A DNA stretch of 64,000 nucleotides from Mangrovimicrobium sp048323675. Its GTDB lineage: Bacteria > Pseudomonadota > Gammaproteobacteria > Pseudomonadales > Halieaceae. Every line of letters starts with the position of its first letter. Position 1 is the stretch's first letter. The notes under the pieces were generated by a model. It saw nothing but the letters and a program-made list of their open reading frames with translations, did no database searches and was not told the origin of the DNA. The position numbers and the translations under genes are program-made. The DNA is taken from assembly GCF_048323675.1 (NCBI RefSeq), contig NZ_JBLWFK010000005.1:124001-188000 (forward strand), in the 5' to 3' direction. Positions 33,652 through 43,870 of this stretch are shown piece after piece.

Positions 33652-34742
33652 ACAGCAAGCCACTGCCAAGCCGTCCCGCGGCCGACGGTTTCCACATGCC
33701 CGGTGAGTACGCCGCGCAACAGGCCGTGTTGATGGCCTGGCCGCAGCGACCCGACAACTGGCGGGAGGGGGCGCGCCCGGCGCAGGCCGCGTTCGCCGCC
33801 GTCGCCGCTGCGATCCTGCCCGCCACCCCGGTGCACATGTGCGTTGCGGACGCCGATTATGACGCTGCCCGCGATGCGATGCCCGCAGGGGTGACGCTGC
33901 TGCGAATTCCCAGCGATGACTGCTGGATGCGCGATATCGGCCCCAGTTATGTGATCAACGGCGCCGGCGAATTGCGCGGCGTGGACTGGCAGTTCAACGC
34001 CTGGGGCGGCGAGGTCGACGGCCTCTATCCCGATTGGCGCCAGGACGATGCGCTGGCCTCCCAGCTGCTGGACCTGCGCGGCGAACAGCGCTACCGTGCC
34101 CCGCTGGTCATGGAGGGCGGCGCCCTCCACGTCGATGGCGAGGGCACCTGCTTTACCACCGAGGAGTGCCTGCTGCACCCCGGGCGCAATCCGCAACTCG
34201 ACCGGGCCGCCATCGAACAACTGGTCAGTGACTACCTGGGCGTCAGCCGCGTGATCTGGCTACCGAGGGGTGTCTATAACGATGAAACCAACGGCCACGT
34301 CGATAACCTCATGCATGTGGTTCGCCCCGGGGAAGTGGTACTCACCTGGTGCGATGACCCGGGTGATCCCATGTACGCTATCTGTCGCGAGGCGATGACG
34401 GTACTGGAAGCGACGCCGGACGCGCGGGGCCGCAAACTGCGGGTGCACAAACTCCCGCTGCCGGGACCTCTGTATATCAGCGACGAGGAAGCGGCTGGAG
34501 TAGCAGCCACGGCCGGAATGTCCCGCCGCGCTGGCGAACGCCTCGCCGGTTCCTACGCCAATTTCCTGGTCACCAATTCACGGGTGGTGTTTCCCCTGCT
34601 GGATGCGCGGCACGACCAGGAGGCGCACAGGATCCTCGCCGAGCTCTTTCCCGAACGGGAAGTCGTGGGCGTGCCGGGACGGGAAATACTGCTCGGCGGC
34701 GGCAATATCCACTGTATCACCCAGCAGATTCCCCTGGCCTGA
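33648..34742 (+). CDS. aguA: Agmatine deiminase
   Basis: AguA hydrolyses agmatine to N-carbamoylputrescine and ammonia. The 364-residue peptidyl-arginine-deiminase-type protein has the catalytic Cys356 in GGGNIHCITQQ at its C-terminus, RIPSDDCWMRDIGP near residue 86, and DNLMHVV. The TTG at 33648 overlapping the aguB stop (TTGA) gives an N-terminus (ADGFHMPGEY) like other AguA proteins; the next ATG at 33696 would cut off conserved sequence. The pair feeds arginine-derived agmatine into polyamine synthesis. Confidence 0.95.
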   Translation: MNSKPLPSRPAADGFHMPGEYAAQQAVLMAWPQRPDNWREGARPAQAAFAAVAAAILPATPVHMCVADADYDAARDAMPAGVTLLRIPSDDCWMRDIGPSYVINGAGELRGVDWQFNAWGGEVDGLYPDWRQDDALASQLLDLRGEQRYRAPLVMEGGALHVDGEGTCFTTEECLLHPGRNPQLDRAAIEQLVSDYLGVSRVIWLPRGVYNDETNGHVDNLMHVVRPGEVVLTWCDDPGDPMYAICREAMTVLEATPDARGRKLRVHKLPLPGPLYISDEEAAGVAATAGMSRRAGERLAGSYANFLVTNSRVVFPLLDARHDQEAHRILAELFPEREVVGVPGREILLGGGNIHCITQQIPLA

Positions 34743-34753
34743 CCCCAAAAAAA

Positions 34754-34776
34754 AGCCCCGGCGATTGGCCGGGGCT
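34754..34776 (-). terminator. Terminator of the atp operon
   Basis: An 8-bp stem AGCCCCGG / CCGGGGCT with a 7-base loop; on the minus strand it is followed by eight T residues. It lies 25 bases after the atpC stop and 12 bases from the convergent aguA stop. Confidence 0.92.
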
Positions 34777-34800
34777 CTGGATACGCGAAACGGACGGGCC

Positions 34801-35229
34801 TTAGCCGCGGCCGGCCCGGTTTTTCATCTTGCGCAGGGTGGCGAGCTGGGCAGCGGCTTCCGCCAACTGCGCGGAGGCGCGACCGTAGTCGAACTCGCCG
34901 CTCTGGTTGGCAAGGGCGTGCTCCGCTTCGCGGCGTGCTTCCTCGGCCGCGGCCTCGTCAACGTCATCGGCGCGCAGTGCGGTGTCTGCCAGGATGGTAA
35001 CCACGCCGGGCTGCACTTCGAGGAAGCCGCCGGAGACGTAGTACACTTCCTCGTCACCTTTTTGCGTCACGATGCGAACCGGGCCCGGTTTCAGGGCGGT
35101 GAGCAGCGGCGCGTGGCCGTAGTTCACACCCAGTTCACCTTCATTGCCGCTGGCGACCAGCAGTTCGACCAGTCCGGAGAAGATTTCCTCCTCCGCGCTG
35201 ACGATGTCACAGTGAATAGTCATAGCCAT
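34801..35229 (-). CDS. atpC: ATP synthase F1 epsilon subunit
   Basis: The 142-residue epsilon subunit links the gamma shaft to the c-ring and can inhibit ATP hydrolysis. It begins MAMTIHCDIVSAEEEIFSG, has the beta-sandwich segment GELGVNYGHAPLLTALKPG near 36-54 and a C-terminal helical hairpin (about 90-138). It is the last gene of the operon, 32 bases after atpD, and is followed by a rho-independent terminator. Confidence 0.98.
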   Translation of the reverse strand: MAMTIHCDIVSAEEEIFSGLVELLVASGNEGELGVNYGHAPLLTALKPGPVRIVTQKGDEEVYYVSGGFLEVQPGVVTILADTALRADDVDEAAAEEARREAEHALANQSGEFDYGRASAQLAEAAAQLATLRKMKNRAGRG

Positions 35230-35261
35230 AAGTCTGGTGGCCTCTCCCTAACGAGTCAGGC

Positions 35262-36659
35262 TTAAAGTTTCTTCGCCTTCTCGACGGCTTCTTCAATGCT
35301 GCCGACCATGTAGAACGCCTGCTCCGGCAGGTGATCGTACTCGCCAGCGAGAATCGCCTTGAAGCCGGCGATGGTGTCTTTCAGGGACACGTACTTACCT
35401 GGAGAACCGGTGAAGACTTCCGCCACGTGGAAGGGCTGCGACAGGAAACGCTCGATCTTACGCGCGCGGTCCACGGTCTGCTTGTCTTCCTCGGACAGTT
35501 CGTCCATACCGAGGATGGCGATGATGTCCTTCAGCTCCTTGTAGCGCTGCAGTACGGTTTGTACACCGCGGGCAGTATCGTAGTGCTCGTTGCCGATCAG
35601 CAACGGATCCAGCTGGCGCGAGGTGGAGTCGAGCGGATCTACTGCGGGGTAGATACCCTTCGCGGCGATGTCACGGGACAGTACCACGGTCGCGTCAAGG
35701 TGGGCGAAGGTGGTCGCGGGTGACGGGTCGGTCAGGTCGTCCGCCGGTACGTATACCGCCTGGATGGAGGTAATGGAGCCCACCTTGGTGGAAGTAATAC
35801 GCTCCTGCAGTACGCCCATCTCTTCAGCCAGGGTCGGCTGGTAACCTACCGCGGAGGGCATACGGCCCAGCAGTGCGGATACTTCGGTACCGGCCAGGGT
35901 GTAACGGTAGATGTTGTCGACGAACAGCAGTACGTCACGGCCCTCGTCACGGAACTTCTCGGCCATGGTCAGGCCGGTCAGGGCCACGCGCAGACGGTTG
36001 CCCGGCGGCTCGTTCATCTGGCCGTAGACCATCGCCACCTTGGAGTTGCTGAAGTTTTCGACGTCGACAACCTTGGATTCCTGCATCTCGAAGTAGAAGT
36101 CGTTACCTTCACGAGTACGCTCACCCACACCGGCGAATACGGACAGGCCGCTGTGCTCGGTGGCGATGTTGTTGATCAGCTCCATCATGTTAACGGTCTT
36201 GCCCACGCCGGCGCCACCGAACAGGCCGATCTTGCCGCCCTTGGCGAAGGGGCAGACCAGGTCGATAACCTTGATGCCGGTTTCCAGCAGTTCTTCCGCG
36301 GCAGCCAGTTCCTCGTAGGTAGGTGCGGCGCGGTGAATCGAGGCTCGCTCTTTCTCGCCAATGGGGCCGCACTCGTCAATCGGGTTGCCGAGTACGTCCA
36401 TGATGCGGCCGAGGGTTTCGAGGCCCACGGGCACGGAGATCGGGGCGCCGGTGTTGGCGACCGCCAGACCGCGCGACAGGCCCTCGGAAGAACCCAGTGC
36501 AATGGAGCGCACGACGCCGTCGCCGAGCTGCTGCTGTACTTCCAGGGTCAGGCCTTTTTCGGTGACAGTCAGTGCGTCATAGACCTGCGGCACTGAATCG
36601 CGCGGGAATTCCACGTCGATTACCGCGCCAATGATTTGTACGATGCGTCCGCTACTCAT
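35262..36659 (-). CDS. atpD: ATP synthase F1 beta subunit
   Basis: The 465-residue catalytic subunit. Walker A GGAGVGKT is near residues 148-155, followed by GERTREGNDFY, the LLFVDNIYR Walker B, and the PSAVGYQPTLAEEMG segment. Length and motifs are normal. The 85-base gap to atpG upstream contains a perfect 21-bp inverted repeat, unusual inside this operon. Confidence 0.99.
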   Translation of the reverse strand: MSSGRIVQIIGAVIDVEFPRDSVPQVYDALTVTEKGLTLEVQQQLGDGVVRSIALGSSEGLSRGLAVANTGAPISVPVGLETLGRIMDVLGNPIDECGPIGEKERASIHRAAPTYEELAAAEELLETGIKVIDLVCPFAKGGKIGLFGGAGVGKTVNMMELINNIATEHSGLSVFAGVGERTREGNDFYFEMQESKVVDVENFSNSKVAMVYGQMNEPPGNRLRVALTGLTMAEKFRDEGRDVLLFVDNIYRYTLAGTEVSALLGRMPSAVGYQPTLAEEMGVLQERITSTKVGSITSIQAVYVPADDLTDPSPATTFAHLDATVVLSRDIAAKGIYPAVDPLDSTSRQLDPLLIGNEHYDTARGVQTVLQRYKELKDIIAILGMDELSEEDKQTVDRARKIERFLSQPFHVAEVFTGSPGKYVSLKDTIAGFKAILAGEYDHLPEQAFYMVGSIEEAVEKAKKL

Positions 36660-36693
36660 GTTCGGATCCTCTCTAAATAAATTCTTTCAACCC

Positions 36694-36738
36694 GGGGTCA
36701 GAGCCCTTTTTCGCAGAGCGAAAAAGGGCTCTGACCCC
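36694..36738. repeat. Perfect inverted repeat between atpG and atpD
   Basis: Arms of 21 bases (36694-36714 and 36718-36738; core GGGGTCAGAGCCCTTTTTCG) pair without mismatch around a 3-base loop AGA. The repeat starts 6 bases after the atpG stop. GGGGTCAGA...-type palindromes resemble REP-like elements spread by RAYT transposases in proteobacteria; I cannot prove membership. In the mRNA it would form a very stable hairpin that could slow 3'-5' decay or cause partial termination between gamma and beta. Confidence 0.85.
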
Positions 36739-36744
36739 TATTGT

Positions 36745-37608
36745 TTAGCTAATCGCCGCGGCGCCGCTCACAATTTCCGACAGCTCCTGGGTGATCGCCG
36801 CCTGCCGCGCCTTGTTGTAGATCAGCTGCAGGTCTTCAATCAGGTCACCGGCGTTGTCGGTGGCGTTTTTCATCGCCAGCATCCGCGCTGCCTGTTCACA
36901 GGCACCGTTTTCGACGACCGCCTGGTACACCTGCGACTCGATATAGCGCTTCAGCAGGCCTTCCAGCAGTTCTTTTGCATCGGGCTCGTAGATGTAGTCC
37001 CAGTGGTGCTTCATCTCGTCCGACGCTTCCGCTTCCAGCGGCAGCAACTGCTCGACCGTGGGCGACTGGGTCATGGTGTTGACGAACTCGTTGCTCACCA
37101 GGAACAGGCGATCGATGCGGCCTTCCTCGTAGGCGTCGAGCATGGCCTTGACGCCGCCGATCAGGTCGCTGAGCGTGGGCTCTTCGCCGAGATCGCGAAC
37201 CGCTGCGATCACATTGCCACCGTAGCTGTTGAAAAACGCGGAGGCCTTGGCACCGACCAGGCTGAGATCGATCTCGACCCCTTGCTGGTGCCACTCTTTC
37301 ATCGCCCTGACGGTGGTCTTGAACAGGTTGATGTTCAAGCCGCCGCACAGGCCGCGATCGGTGGACACCACGATGAAACCGACGCGTTTGACTTCGCGCG
37401 TTTCCATGTACATGTGGCGGTATTCCGGCGCCGCGTTGGCCAGGTGGCCGACCACGGCACGCATGCGACGGGCGTAGGGCTTGCCCAGCTGCATGCGCTC
37501 CTGCGCCTTGCGCATCTTGCTCGCCGCTACCATTTCCATCGCACTGGTGATCTTCTGCGTGCTCTGGATGCTGGAGATCTTGGTGCGGATTTCTTTTCCG
37601 ACTGCCAT
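36745..37608 (-). CDS. atpG: ATP synthase F1 gamma subunit
   Basis: The 287-residue central shaft. The N-terminal helix begins MAVGKEIRTKISSIQSTQKITSAMEMV in two overlapping stretches, contains the STDRGLCGGLN conserved site, and the C-terminal helix ends RQAAITQELSEIVSGAAA. It sits between atpA (18 bases upstream) and the inverted repeat. Sequence and length are ordinary. Confidence 0.98.
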   Translation of the reverse strand: MAVGKEIRTKISSIQSTQKITSAMEMVAASKMRKAQERMQLGKPYARRMRAVVGHLANAAPEYRHMYMETREVKRVGFIVVSTDRGLCGGLNINLFKTTVRAMKEWHQQGVEIDLSLVGAKASAFFNSYGGNVIAAVRDLGEEPTLSDLIGGVKAMLDAYEEGRIDRLFLVSNEFVNTMTQSPTVEQLLPLEAEASDEMKHHWDYIYEPDAKELLEGLLKRYIESQVYQAVVENGACEQAARMLAMKNATDNAGDLIEDLQLIYNKARQAAITQELSEIVSGAAAIS

Positions 37609-37626
37609 CTGCAGGTCCTCGGGCGC

Positions 37627-39171
<1,545 letters not shown>

Positions 39172-39205
39172 GCTCTGTTCCTCAAATCCTTTACCCTGAC
39201 GCGTG

Positions 39206-39742
39206 TCAGGAGTTCATTGCCTCGGCCAGCTTGTTCAGGCGGCCGCGCACGGAGCCGTCGATCACCAGATCACCCGCCCTGATAAGTACGCCACCAAGAA
39301 GATTGCTGTCGGTGGAGGTGCTGACTTGCACTTCTCGCTCAAGTTTCCTGCCGAGTGCCTGGGACAGCTTGTCCAGGGCCGCGGCATCCAGGTCGAATGC
39401 GGAGATGACCTCGACATCCACCCGTTGTTCCAGGCTCGCCTTGAGTTGCTCGAACTGGCCGCGAATATCCGCCAGCAGCGCCAGGCGCTTGTTGCCCGCC
39501 AGCACTTTCACGAAATTCTTGAAATCCGCGCCAGTGGCATCACCGCACAGGTCGTTCAAGGCCTTCGCCTGTTGTTCGCTGGTATACGACGGACTGTCCA
39601 GCAACTTTGCGACGCGCGCGTCGGCAGCCACCGCCGCACAGGTTGCCAGTTCCTCGGACCACTGCGCCAGGACACCTTTTTCGCGGGCATGCTCGAAAGC
39701 TGCCCGGGCATAGGGACGTGCCAGTGTGCTTAGTTCAGCCAT
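39206..39742 (-). CDS. atpH: ATP synthase F1 delta subunit
   Basis: The 178-residue stator protein that joins F1 to the b dimer. N-terminal MAELSTLARPYARAAFEHAR and C-terminal LLGGVLIRAGDLVIDGSVRGRL are family-typical. It is in the usual order between atpF and atpA with a 12-base gap to atpF. Confidence 0.98.
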   Translation of the reverse strand: MAELSTLARPYARAAFEHAREKGVLAQWSEELATCAAVAADARVAKLLDSPSYTSEQQAKALNDLCGDATGADFKNFVKVLAGNKRLALLADIRGQFEQLKASLEQRVDVEVISAFDLDAAALDKLSQALGRKLEREVQVSTSTDSNLLGGVLIRAGDLVIDGSVRGRLNKLAEAMNS

Positions 39743-39754
39743 GTTGACCCTGCC

Positions 39755-40225
39755 TTAAAGCTCGGAAGCCAGTTTTTCGACCAGCTCACTGTGCGCATTC
39801 TGGTCGATCGCCGCACCGAGAACTTTTTCCGCGCCGGCCAGCGACAGTGCGGCGACCTGCTTGCGCAGTTGCTCGCGGGCACGGTTCGCTTCCTGTTCAA
39901 TTTCAGCCTGGGCAGATGCCTTGACCCGGTCCGCTTCAGCAACGGCCGCGTGTTTGGCTTCTTCCACCAACTGGTTGGCGCGCTTGTTGGCAGCGTCGAT
40001 AATGCCCGCGGCCTCTTCCTTGGCTTCTTTCAATCGCTCAACAGCCTTCTCTTTGGCCAGCTCGAGATCGTGGCTTGCACGATCAGCGGCGGCCAGGCCA
40101 TCGGCGATTTTCTGCTCCCGCTCTGCCATGGCAGCCAGGATCGGCGGCCAGACATACTTCATGCAGAACCACACGAAGACCACGAAGGCGACCATTTGCC
40201 CGATAAGCGTAAGATTGATATTCAC
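39755..40225 (-). CDS. atpF: ATP synthase Fo b subunit
   Basis: The 156-residue stator stalk protein has one N-terminal membrane helix (about 4-24, INLTLIGQMVAFVVFVWFC) and a long charged amphipathic coiled coil to the end. A single atpF is present, so the stator is a homodimer as in E. coli, not a b/b' pair. It follows atpE by 69 bases. Confidence 0.98.
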   Translation of the reverse strand: MNINLTLIGQMVAFVVFVWFCMKYVWPPILAAMAEREQKIADGLAAADRASHDLELAKEKAVERLKEAKEEAAGIIDAANKRANQLVEEAKHAAVAEADRVKASAQAEIEQEANRAREQLRKQVAALSLAGAEKVLGAAIDQNAHSELVEKLASEL

Positions 40226-40294
40226 GCTCTACTCCTCACTGGTTGCTGGGGGCCGATACTCTGTACTTCCCGGCCCCGTGAATCGAAAAACCCG

Positions 40295-40522
40295 TTAGCC
40301 AGCAACAACGAAGATCAGGTACATCGCGATACCAACACCGATAATGGGGATCGCGTCTACCAGGCCGGCGCCCAGGAAGAAGGTCACCTGCAGTTTGGGG
40401 GCCAGTTCCGGCTGGCGAGCAGAGCCTTCGATGAGCTTACCGCCCAGCAGGCCAACGCCGATAGCGGCACCCAGACCACCCAGACCCATCATGATGGCGG
40501 CAGCAACGTAGATCAGTTCCAT
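40295..40522 (-). CDS. atpE: ATP synthase Fo c subunit
   Basis: A 75-residue double-helix proteolipid. Both helices and the polar RQPEL loop are present. The ion-carrying carboxylate is Asp in GLVDAIPIIGVG, the E. coli-like arrangement, and the extra residues that coordinate Na+ in sodium-type rings are absent, so the ring should carry protons. Confidence 0.98.
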   Translation of the reverse strand: MELIYVAAAIMMGLGGLGAAIGVGLLGGKLIEGSARQPELAPKLQVTFFLGAGLVDAIPIIGVGIAMYLIFVVAG

Positions 40523-40559
40523 GGTTTTCTCCTAACGTTAAGAACCAGTATGTGGTTGA

Positions 40560-41447
40560 TTAATGATCTTCATGGGCCATGCTGAGATACACGATCGTCA
40601 GCACCATGAAGATGAAAGCCTGCAGGGTGATTACCAGAATATGGAAAATCGCCCAGCCAATCTGCAGCAAGCCCGCGGGCGCCATCCAGGCGATACCGGC
40701 ACTGAACAGCGCTGCAATCAGGATAAAAATCATTTCGCCAGCGTACATGTTGCCGAACAGACGCAGGCCGAGTGAGAAGGGCTTGGCCAGCAGGCCCACC
40801 ACTTCCATGAACAGGTTCACCGGGATGAAAATCCAGTGGTTGAAGGGGTTCAGGGTGAGCTCCTTGACGAAGCCGAAGCCCTTCACCTTGATCGAGTAGT
40901 AGAGCATCAGGATGAACACGCCGACCGCCATGCCCATGGTGATGTTGGGGTCGGTAGAGGGCACGATCTTCTGATAGTCGACGCCGAGCAGCATGAGTGT
41001 GCTGGGGATCAGGTCTACCGGGATCAGGTCCATCAGGTTCATCAGGAACACCCAGACGAAAATCGTCAGGGCCAGGGGAGCAATCAGTTTGTTATGGCCG
41101 TGGAAGGTATCCTTCACGGTGCCGTCGACGAAGCCGACGATCATTTCCACCGCGTTGACCAGGCCGCTGGGCACGCCGGATGAGGCTTTTTTTGCGACGC
41201 TGCGGAACAACCGGCAAAAGATGATGCCCAAGCCAATCGACCAGAGCATGGAATCGACATGAATAGCGGTAAACCCCATCGCCGAAGCTTCAACGCCACC
41301 GTGGGCCATGGTCCACACGCCGCCATCGCCGACGATGCTGCCGTCGTAACGCTCATAACCCGCCGGCAGCTTGCCATAGGTGAGGTTTGACAGGTGGTGG
41401 ACAATATATTCGGAGACTGTCTGTGATTCGCCTGAAGCTGCCATCAA
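40560..41447 (-). CDS. atpB: ATP synthase Fo a subunit
   Basis: The 295-residue membrane stator with about five or six helices. The essential Arg is visible in LGLRLFGNMYAGEMIF, and the C-terminal helix carries the QAFIFMVLTIVYLSMA motif. The N-terminal periplasmic region is somewhat long for the family, as in other marine gammaproteobacteria. It follows atpI by 22 bases. Confidence 0.98.
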   Translation of the reverse strand: MMAASGESQTVSEYIVHHLSNLTYGKLPAGYERYDGSIVGDGGVWTMAHGGVEASAMGFTAIHVDSMLWSIGLGIIFCRLFRSVAKKASSGVPSGLVNAVEMIVGFVDGTVKDTFHGHNKLIAPLALTIFVWVFLMNLMDLIPVDLIPSTLMLLGVDYQKIVPSTDPNITMGMAVGVFILMLYYSIKVKGFGFVKELTLNPFNHWIFIPVNLFMEVVGLLAKPFSLGLRLFGNMYAGEMIFILIAALFSAGIAWMAPAGLLQIGWAIFHILVITLQAFIFMVLTIVYLSMAHEDH

Positions 41448-41469
41448 TGGTGACTCTTGGGTCTGACTT

Positions 41470-41853
41470 TCATCTCAGCGGCCGCAACAGCAGCCAGCTA
41501 CCTATTAATTGTATTGCCAGCATCGCCATATACCCGGCGAAGACTGCGAAGCCGTGAATCGGCCTCATGCTGGCGAAAACGACGGCAAAGCCAGCCGCGC
41601 TCAGCATAAATTTGCCCACTTCCCCCGCGTAACTCGCTTGGGCGATCCGCCGTGCGTCGCCGGCTCCTCGCCTGCGGAACGCCTGCAGTGCGAAATATGC
41701 CTGCGGCACGATCGCAACCAGGCCGCCGGCCGCCATCGACCGGGCTATAACCGGCGCGTATGCCGCCATCGGGAGGCACACGATGCTTAGGATCGCCAGT
41801 TGAGCCAGGGTGATACGATGGACGGGAGGCCGCGCTATTTCAGCACCTCGCAT
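41470..41853 (-). CDS. atpI: ATP synthase accessory protein AtpI
   Basis: A 127-residue membrane protein with four hydrophobic segments, thought to help c-ring assembly. It is the first gene of the operon. Sequence is only weakly conserved across AtpI, so the call rests on size, helices (for example AGGLVAIVPQAYFALQAFRR and LIGSWLLLRPLR) and position. Confidence 0.85.
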   Translation of the reverse strand: MRGAEIARPPVHRITLAQLAILSIVCLPMAAYAPVIARSMAAGGLVAIVPQAYFALQAFRRRGAGDARRIAQASYAGEVGKFMLSAAGFAVVFASMRPIHGFAVFAGYMAMLAIQLIGSWLLLRPLR

Positions 41854-41920
41854 TAGCGCCTCGCCGGTCTCCCCACACCAAAAGCCACACGGGTTTTAAT
41901 CCTCGTACAGGGCGGCGCGC

Positions 41921-41949
41921 ATTATAGGTTGAATGCCCCGGGGGTTCAA
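41921..41949 (-). promoter_or_regulatory. Sigma-70 promoter of the atp operon
   Basis: On the minus strand TTGAAC (41944-41949), a 17-base spacer and perfect TATAAT (41921-41926). The start would be near 41914, about 60 bases before atpI. GGTTGAA (41927-41933) and TTCAACC (41945-41951) form a 7-bp dyad across spacer and -35, a possible operator. Confidence 0.85.
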
Positions 41950-41951
41950 CC

Positions 41952-42145
41952 AAAGGCGGCGCCGCGCAGGTATTTATTCGCCACACGCAAGCCCGTGATA
42001 TTCCAGCAGTTTTTTTCCGGCTCCCGGTACCAGTCGGAGCACATACAGGATATTGTATCTGGGTAATTATTGAGCACCATATAATGTGTCTGGCGGTGCC
42101 TGATCGCGCTGCTGACTGGCCCACTGCAGCCCTGTTTTCCTACCA
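41952..42145. other. parB-atpI intergenic stretch
   Basis: Sequence between the parB stop and the atp promoter. It has moderately AT-rich parts near 42050-42085 but no convincing terminator for parB, no small gene and no palindrome longer than six bases. A minus-strand open frame of about 94 codons across it has no conserved features and overlaps the promoter. Confidence 0.5.
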
Positions 42146-43027
42146 TTATTTAATGTGTTTCAGGATGCCGTCCAGTTCGTCCAGGGAATTGTAATTGAGG
42201 ATCAATTTACCCTTTCCCTTCGCCCCGTGCTGAATCTGTACTTTCGCCCCCAGCCGGGCTGACAGGTCGTCCTGCAGGTGGCGGATATTGGGGTCGATCG
42301 CCACCTCGGTGGCGGGTTTTTCCCGCGCCGCCAGCAACTGCCGCACCAGCGCCTCGGTCTGGCGCACGGAGAAACCCCGGGCCACCACCTGGCCGGCGGC
42401 GTGCGACTGGTCGCCGTCGCTCAACGCCAACAGGGCCCTGGCGTGACCCATTTCCAGGTCGCCGTGCTCCAGCATGCGCCGCACATCGTCCTGCAGGCTC
42501 AGCAGGCGCAGCAGGTTGGTCACCGTCGAGCGGGATTTGCCCACCGCCATGGCCACTTCCTGCTGGGTCAGGCCGAACTCATCCTGCAGGCGTTTCAGCG
42601 CCACCGCCTCCTCCACCGGGTTGAGATCCTCGCGCTGGATATTCTCGATCAGCGCCATGGCGATGGCGGCCTCGTCCGGCACGTCGCGGATCAAGGCGGG
42701 AATGGTGTCGAGCCCCGCCAGCTGGGTGGCGCGCCAGCGGCGCTCACCGGCAATGATTTCATACCTGGTGTCTGAAATCGGCCGCACTACGATGGGCTGC
42801 ATCACGCCCTGGGCCTTGATACTGTCGGCGAGTTCCTGCAGCGATTCGGGTTCGATATCGCGACGCGGCTGGTATTTCCCGCGCTGGATCAGGTCGACTG
42901 GCAATTCGCGCAGCGGCGCTTCCGGGTCGGCACCGGTCCCACTGGCGGCGGCACCGGGCTGTTGCGCCGGTATCGCACTGGCGCCCAGCAGTGAGTCCAG
43001 ACCTCTTCCCAGTTTTTTGGCCGCCAT
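42146..43027 (-). CDS. parB: Chromosome-partitioning protein ParB
   Basis: ParB is a CTP-dependent clamp that loads at parS and spreads around the origin. The 293-residue protein begins MAAKKLGRGLDSLLG; has the N-terminal CTPase region (GKYQPRRDIEPESLQELADSI, then the GERRWRAT motif near 127-133), a helix-turn-helix (EFGLTQQEVAMAVGKSRSTV) and a C-terminal dimerisation domain. A start 12 codons upstream is open but non-conserved. Two matching parS sites lie in recF, about 16 kb away. Confidence 0.97.
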   Translation of the reverse strand: MAAKKLGRGLDSLLGASAIPAQQPGAAASGTGADPEAPLRELPVDLIQRGKYQPRRDIEPESLQELADSIKAQGVMQPIVVRPISDTRYEIIAGERRWRATQLAGLDTIPALIRDVPDEAAIAMALIENIQREDLNPVEEAVALKRLQDEFGLTQQEVAMAVGKSRSTVTNLLRLLSLQDDVRRMLEHGDLEMGHARALLALSDGDQSHAAGQVVARGFSVRQTEALVRQLLAAREKPATEVAIDPNIRHLQDDLSARLGAKVQIQHGAKGKGKLILNYNSLDELDGILKHIK

Positions 43028-43043
43028 GCTCAGGGTTCTCCGT

Positions 43044-43856
43044 TCAATCAGTGGGCTGCGCAAGCGCTGCCAGTTCCGCAGTCGCCGACTCCAGGTCTGC
43101 GCGGCGGACTATCTCCCCGGCGAGCGCCATGTAGGCCTTGGCCCCGCGGGAATAGCGGTCATAGTACATCGCGGGCACCCCGTGGCTGGGCGCCTCTGCC
43201 AGGCGGATATTACGCGGAACCACCGTGCGGAAAACCTTGTCGCCGAAGTGGGTGTGCAGCTGGCTGGACACCTCGTTGGTCAGGGAATTGCGCGGGTCGT
43301 ACATGGTCCGCAGAATGCCCGTGACGGTCAATTCGGGATTCACCGTCTGGGCGATACGGCCGACTGTGCCGAGCAGGTCGGACAGGCCCTCCAGGGCAAA
43401 ATACTCACACTGCATCGTCACCAGCACCCCGTTGGCCGCAACCAGCGCATTCAGGGTCAGCATGTTCAGGGACGGCGGGCAATCGATCAGGATGTAGTCG
43501 TAGGCGGCGCTCACCACGGCGAGGGCGGCGCGCAGGCGGCGTTCCTTGTTCTCGACATTGACCAGTTCGACTTCGGCCGCAGTGAGGTCGCTGTTCGCGG
43601 GCAGCACGTGATACCCGGCGGGGACCGGACGCTGGATCACCTCGGCGACGGTGGCCATGTGCACCAGGACATCGTAGGCGCCGACCTCCACGGTGTACTT
43701 GTCCACGCCGCTGGCCATGGTGGCGTTGCCCTGGGGATCGAGGTCCACCAGCAGTACCCGTTTTTTCATAGCGGCTAGCGCGGCAGCCAGATTGACGCAG
43801 GTCGTGGTCTTGCCCACTCCGCCTTTCTGGTTAGCAATAGCGAGTATGTTTGCCAC
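43044..43856 (-). CDS. parA: Chromosome-partitioning ATPase ParA/Soj
   Basis: A 270-residue Walker-type ATPase that moves ParB-parS complexes. The deviant P-loop is KGGVGKTTTCVN near residues 10-21, with LVDLDPQGNATM and the DCPPSLNML motif. It starts with GTG at 43856. It follows rsmG by 14 bases and precedes parB by 16 in the mnmG operon. Confidence 0.97.
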   Translation of the reverse strand: MANILAIANQKGGVGKTTTCVNLAAALAAMKKRVLLVDLDPQGNATMASGVDKYTVEVGAYDVLVHMATVAEVIQRPVPAGYHVLPANSDLTAAEVELVNVENKERRLRAALAVVSAAYDYILIDCPPSLNMLTLNALVAANGVLVTMQCEYFALEGLSDLLGTVGRIAQTVNPELTVTGILRTMYDPRNSLTNEVSSQLHTHFGDKVFRTVVPRNIRLAEAPSHGVPAMYYDRYSRGAKAYMALAGEIVRRADLESATAELAALAQPTD

Positions 43857-43870
43857 GTATCCCCATCCTG

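Noticed and set aside
41840..42124. Minus-strand open frame of about 94 codons between parB and atpI
   Set aside because: It overlaps the atp promoter and atpI start and has no conserved features.
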